From: Chitinophagales bacterium
GTDB taxonomy: Bacteria; Bacteroidota; Bacteroidia; Chitinophagales; Chitinophagaceae
Assembly (NCBI GenBank): GCA_017303835.1
Contig: JAFLBI010000002.1
Span: 310,001 to 374,000 of the forward strand
Direction of reading: 5' to 3'
DNA: 64,000 bases
The position numbers and the translations under genes were made by a program. The notes under the pieces are model-generated. The model had not been told where the DNA came from, ran no database searches, and saw only the letters and a program-made list of their open reading frames with translations. Of the stretch, positions 60,373-64,000 are shown in pieces (the stretch's first letter is position 1; the number at the start of each line of letters is the position of its first letter).

Positions 60373-62550
60373 TTATCCATTCAGCAGTTTCTTCAGAAAA
60401 CTTTTCTTTTCTCTCGTGCTGAGCGTTTTGTTGTAAACCCAGCCGGTCATTTTACCATTTATTTCTTTCAGGTAGTCAATAGCATGTTTGTCATCATCTG
60501 AAAGCGCCTTGCCATTTTCAAAAACAGGCAAAATTTTTCTAGCAAACATGCTCCACTCTTTAGCGTTGTGTGAATGCTCAAGTGAAGATCCTTCAATGAA
60601 TATAATATCGAAGTTGTTGGCTAATTGCTGGATTTGATGAATAATGGTATGATAGTCCTGCAACTCGAGAATTGAAATGTCTTCTCCTTTGTTACCCAAT
60701 ACGGCAATTGTATTTTCTCTGGGTATATCGAATACGTTCATCGTGCCCTGGATATAGTCTTCCAGAAAAACAGATGTGTCAAACATTTTTGTGATGGCAG
60801 GATCTTTGAAATGTCCATCAATAATCAGTACTCTTTTCTTGATCTTGGCATAAGCATATGCAAGACTGAGCGTAGTGAAAGTTTTACCTGCACCTTCACG
60901 TAAGCTTGTAATCAAACAGAGTCTTGAGTCGCCCACTTCTTTATCAACCTCAAAACGGAGCGCACGTAATGCATTCTTGAACTGTGGAGTTTGAAAATGC
61001 TGACCATTTTCCCAAGCAGATAAAATGTGTAAGTCCCGCGATGCCAGCATGGGTAGTTGTCCAAGTACAGGTAATCTTGTTTTGCCAACAAGGGTTTTAG
61101 CATCATGTATCGACTGGTCAAAATAGAAGACAATGACAAGTACAGCGAGATAAAGTACAAAAGTGACAACACCTGCAAGAATTACTAAGAAGATTTTCTT
61201 GGAGGGCTGTGCCTGATTAGGCATGGCCACTTCTACCTGGCGAAGCTGTAATGCATAGCTTGCTTCCAGATTTGCCTGGTTGTACTTATACAATACTTCC
61301 AGGTATTCTTTACTGGCTAGGTCGATATCCCCTTCATAGGTCTGAATCACTGCTTCATGTGGCATCAGTAGGTCTAGGCGCTGATTAAGCGTGGTGATTT
61401 CGTTTTGCAGTGTAGCAATACTGTTCTTAGCCATCTCAAGATCCACTTCCAGTTTCAGTTTCTGTGCTACCAGACTTTGTTTGGTGGATAGCGGACTGTA
61501 AACATTGCGGTCTGTAGATAATTTGATTTGTTTATCAAGAATCGCCATCAAAGAATCACGGCGCTTCAGGTAAACGATGTTATAATTGTTTCGGATCAGC
61601 TCATCACTATTCCGCTGCAATTGTGCTTTGGTTTCTATCAGCTTTTCATTGATCTCTTCTGCAGATCGCTCTAGGTATTGCTGATCGGAAGGATCAAATT
61701 TTTGATTAATGACTTTCAGTGTTCCTGAATTGGCTGCAATACTTTGTTCCAGCTTTTGTTTTTCTGCTTCGTAAGATGATATCTGATTGTAGAGTGCTCG
61801 GGCCTGTTCAGGAAGACTCAGGATTCTGTTTTGCAATTTGTAGCCCTTCAGCTCCTGAATTTTATTATTCAAGGTGTCTTGCTTCATGGCTACAAGCTTC
61901 TCAAGAAAACGAACACCTTTTTCCTGGTTCTCACGAAGGATAGTTGTGTAGTAAGTAATAAATTCATTACAAACTGTATTCACAACAAAAGCAGATAAAA
62001 CCGGATTTTCAGATTCGAACTCTATATCAATGAAATCACTGTATTCCCAGCGATAAATTTTCAATTTTTTCAACAGAGAGGCATCATCGTAGCCCATCGA
62101 GATGAGCACTTTGTATAAACCGAATTGATCATTATCCCAAAGTGAAAGCGCCTCTCTTTCATTGTATTTCTTGGTATAGACTTCGATAGCATGCTTTCTT
62201 GCAGCAGGATTTAGATCAATTACATTCTGGCTTGCTTTGCGGTAAGGCTTTTTGTCAAGCAAATCATGCAGCATTAACTTATAAGAAACCTGATCGAGTA
62301 TCAGTTTCAACTGCATGGTTTGAATCAGGTTGCTGAACTCCTGATTAACTTCAGACTCACTTTTGCTTTTGTCTGAACCGGGTATCTTTTTCGTGTCATC
62401 AACAATACCGGTGGCTACTCTTGCTCTGGAGATATACGTGTCTGGCAATTTCCTGATCAGAAAAAAAGTGATGATGATTGCTAACAGGGGTAATGCCAGC
62501 AGCCATATCAGGTGTTTCCTAAGCAGTTTTATGAAATACTTCAACTCCAT
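60373..62550 (-). CDS. Wzc-like polysaccharide co-polymerase with degenerate ATPase domain
   Basis: The 725-residue protein has a Wzz domain with a membrane helix at each end (about 12-32 and 452-475), a long periplasmic coiled-coil region (about 200-430) and a cytoplasmic BY-kinase-like domain (about 490-725). The P-loop is intact (REGAGKT, 551-557). Walker A' reads IIDGHFK (His580 in place of the second Asp) and the Walker B position reads IEG (Glu653). No C-terminal tyrosine cluster is present. It should set chain length and link polymerisation to export, but is probably not a normal autokinase. Its start overlaps the TolC-like stop by one base. Confidence 0.87.
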   Translation of the reverse strand: MELKYFIKLLRKHLIWLLALPLLAIIITFFLIRKLPDTYISRARVATGIVDDTKKIPGSDKSKSESEVNQEFSNLIQTMQLKLILDQVSYKLMLHDLLDKKPYRKASQNVIDLNPAARKHAIEVYTKKYNEREALSLWDNDQFGLYKVLISMGYDDASLLKKLKIYRWEYSDFIDIEFESENPVLSAFVVNTVCNEFITYYTTILRENQEKGVRFLEKLVAMKQDTLNNKIQELKGYKLQNRILSLPEQARALYNQISSYEAEKQKLEQSIAANSGTLKVINQKFDPSDQQYLERSAEEINEKLIETKAQLQRNSDELIRNNYNIVYLKRRDSLMAILDKQIKLSTDRNVYSPLSTKQSLVAQKLKLEVDLEMAKNSIATLQNEITTLNQRLDLLMPHEAVIQTYEGDIDLASKEYLEVLYKYNQANLEASYALQLRQVEVAMPNQAQPSKKIFLVILAGVVTFVLYLAVLVIVFYFDQSIHDAKTLVGKTRLPVLGQLPMLASRDLHILSAWENGQHFQTPQFKNALRALRFEVDKEVGDSRLCLITSLREGAGKTFTTLSLAYAYAKIKKRVLIIDGHFKDPAITKMFDTSVFLEDYIQGTMNVFDIPRENTIAVLGNKGEDISILELQDYHTIIHQIQQLANNFDIIFIEGSSLEHSHNAKEWSMFARKILPVFENGKALSDDDKHAIDYLKEINGKMTGWVYNKTLSTREKKSFLKKLLNG

Positions 62551-63281
62551 TATTGCACAGATTCCAGGGTTACGCCAATCAATTCTTCCAGTCTGCTTTT
62601 GGCCGTCATTAATGCAGCTTCAGCTTCGGTTATCTTCTGTCTGTTTTCAGCCATCAGCATTAAAGAGCGATTGTAATTCTCAAATGTTTCTTCTCCTTTC
62701 TCAAAACGATACTTTGTTTGCTTCAGCACAGCTTCTGCATCCAGCATCACTTGTCTGCGCATTTTCAGCAGCTGTTGTTGTTGTAAGAAAGTGTAGTAAC
62801 GTGATTTTACTTCTGTTGTTAGCAGTAATTCGTATTCTGCTTTTTCCAGCTTGGCCACTTCCAGATCTTTTTTGCTCATATTGATCTGTGGCTTTTTCTG
62901 CAGGATTGCGCCTAAATTGATATTGAATCCAATCTGATAACCATTCAGCAGATTTGGATTGACAAGGGTTGTAGAATTATTGGGGCTATACAGGTAAAAG
63001 AAGTTGAATACTTCGAACCAAGACATTTTGTCTTTCTTCAGCATGAAAGCCGCTTTATCTACTCTTGAATCAAAAGCTTTCACTTTAGGATAGTTTTCCT
63101 TAGCGAGTGAAATCAGTCTGGCAATATATTCAGGCGACACATCCTGTATGATGGATTCCTGAGCTAATCCCTTGGTGATTTGGATGCTTAAGAAAAGAAT
63201 GAGCAGAAGCGATTTTGCGCAGGTAAGATAACTGCGCCTGAGTTGTGGGCTTTTTGGTATTTGATGAAATGTGTAAGACAC
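62550..63281 (-). CDS. Half-length TolC/OEP-like outer-membrane protein
   Basis: The 243-residue protein has a signal peptide (to GLAQ, about residue 41), one helix region, two strand-like segments (YQIGFNINLG and the preceding FNFFYLYSP) and two long amphipathic helices (about 130-240, with TTEVKSRYYTFLQQQQLL and RFEKGEETFENYNRSLML). This is one repeat of the OEP/TolC fold; full-size members carry two in about 420-490 residues. It sits where a polysaccharide export (Wza/OPX) gene is usually found, next to the Wzc-like gene. Export through the outer membrane is a fair but unproven guess. Confidence 0.7.
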   Translation of the reverse strand: MSYTFHQIPKSPQLRRSYLTCAKSLLLILFLSIQITKGLAQESIIQDVSPEYIARLISLAKENYPKVKAFDSRVDKAAFMLKKDKMSWFEVFNFFYLYSPNNSTTLVNPNLLNGYQIGFNINLGAILQKKPQINMSKKDLEVAKLEKAEYELLLTTEVKSRYYTFLQQQQLLKMRRQVMLDAEAVLKQTKYRFEKGEETFENYNRSLMLMAENRQKITEAEAALMTAKSRLEELIGVTLESVQ

Positions 63282-63345
63282 AATAAATCAGGCGTTTAAA
63301 GGTAAACAATACTGATCTGAAACGAAACAAACTTATCCACGCTGC

Positions 63346-64000
63346 TCACACATTTTCCTTCTGGAAAAGCGCAGGAATCGTTCTCAGAATTAGTAGTATA
63401 TCCTTCCAGAAACTATTGTCCCGGGCATAGGCATTGTCTAGCATAATTCTTTCTTCTTCAGACATTTCTCCGGCCTTGCCTCTTTTCTCTACCTGCCACA
63501 AGCCGGTGATGCCGGCAGGGGCCATAAAACGCATCATATACTTGTCTGTTGTGAGCTTCTCAGCTTCGTAGAGTGGCAATGGTCTGTTGCCTACAATACT
63601 CATGTCGCCAATCAGTACATTCCAGAGCTGTGGCAATTCATCAAAGCTGGTGTTCCTGATGAATTTACCCACTTTGGTTATTCTTGGATCATTCTGAATC
63701 TTGAGGAATGCCGCACCGGCTTCGGCTTTTTGACGCTTTTCGTAGATTTTTTCACACAGGGTCTCCTGATCAGTATAAATCGGCCGCTGACAGGCAGTTC
63801 CATTGGCTTTACATGCATCACATAGGAAATTACCTGTATCTGGTTGCTCTTGAGTTAGGGCCGAAGTGCCATATTGATTCAGGTGTTTTAGCTCTTTGAG
63901 TTTCCTGTCTGCATTGGTGTACATAGATCTAAACTTGTAGAACCTGAAAATTTTATAACCTGTACCAACGCGCAGTGAGTAATATATCACGGGGCCATTC
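63346..64000 (-). CDS. Initiating sugar transferase (WcaJ/bacterial sugar transferase family), partial
   Basis: The reading frame runs off the right edge; a GTG at 63990 is internal, since NGP precedes it in frame as expected for the family. The visible 218 residues form the catalytic domain: YKIFRFYKFRSMYTNADRKL, FIRNTSFDELPQLWNVLIGD, MSIVGNRPLPLYEAEKL and PAGITGLWQVEKRGK. These enzymes place the first sugar phosphate on undecaprenyl phosphate. A Cys-rich insert (CDACKANGTACQRP and a further Cys) separates the first motif from the rest. It is the first visible gene of the exopolysaccharide operon. Confidence 0.9.
   Translation of the reverse strand, partial: NGPVIYYSLRVGTGYKIFRFYKFRSMYTNADRKLKELKHLNQYGTSALTQEQPDTGNFLCDACKANGTACQRPIYTDQETLCEKIYEKRQKAEAGAAFLKIQNDPRITKVGKFIRNTSFDELPQLWNVLIGDMSIVGNRPLPLYEAEKLTTDKYMMRFMAPAGITGLWQVEKRGKAGEMSEEERIMLDNAYARDNSFWKDILLILRTIPALFQKENV

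Noticed and set aside
1..64000. CRISPR arrays, insertion sequences, integrases, tRNA or rRNA genes
   Set aside because: No regularly spaced repeats, transposase or integrase motifs, or tRNA/rRNA-like sequences were noticed on either strand.

Overview
The window is a chromosomal segment of a Bacteroidota bacterium, most likely a member of the Chitinophagaceae. SusC/SusD pairs, ECF sigma/FecR signalling with an STN-domain SusC, FG-GAP/ASPIC lipoproteins, GH144-like glucanases and TAnnTTTG-like -7 promoter elements all point there. I see no phage, transposon, CRISPR array, tRNA or rRNA gene. Both window edges cut a gene: a flavin reductase on the left and a sugar transferase on the right.

Positions 1-9853 hold housekeeping and envelope genes: a flavin reductase tail, two small envelope proteins, a YqaE/Pmp3 protein, a large MscS-type channel, a secreted GH5 glycosidase, an LpxH-like phosphoesterase coupled to a glycosyltransferase, and an M20 amidohydrolase. 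The 308-base gap that follows holds a terminator with no gene upstream of it, hence a candidate small RNA.

Positions 10094-20676 form an inorganic sulfur locus. It contains an orphan SoxB-like thiosulfohydrolase, a Crp/Fnr regulator, a TauE/SafE exporter, a CstB-like persulfide dioxygenase-rhodanese fusion, two single rhodaneses (one lipoprotein, one cytoplasmic), an OprD-like porin, two half-size YeeE/YedE transporters, a clear TsdA thiosulfate dehydrogenase and an MFS transporter. Four near-identical palindromes of the form TGTGAC-N4-GTCACA stand before soxB, the regulator gene, tauE and the cstB-like operon. Each lies at the same distance from a -7-like element, so this looks like a self-contained CRP-type regulon. 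It is my main candidate for an undescribed system.

Positions 20796-50252 are a large polysaccharide utilisation locus. An ECF sigma factor and FecR anti-sigma precede susC, susD and a LamG lipoprotein. After an intrinsic terminator comes a tightly packed 13-gene run: an FG-GAP/ASPIC lipoprotein, two GH30 enzymes, three tandem GH144-like (PF10091) enzymes, an EEP hydrolase, Gfo/Idh/MocA and GMC oxidoreductases, an in-frame DoxX-GH43 fusion, an SGNH esterase and two GH3 beta-glucosidases. The enzyme set suggests a beta-glucan target (beta-1,2 and possibly beta-1,6 linkages), with possible oxidation of released sugars to keto-sugars.

Positions 50253-64000, mostly on the minus strand, are a Wzx/Wzy-type exopolysaccharide locus. 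Read in its own direction it has an initiating sugar transferase, a half-length TolC-like protein, a Wzc-like co-polymerase with degenerate ATPase motifs, a GT2, an FkbM methyltransferase, a 48-residue membrane protein, a Wzy-type polymerase with a GTG start, GT4 and GT8 enzymes, a GT2 on the opposite strand, a Wzx flippase and two more GT2 enzymes. Many of these genes overlap by 1-11 bases.
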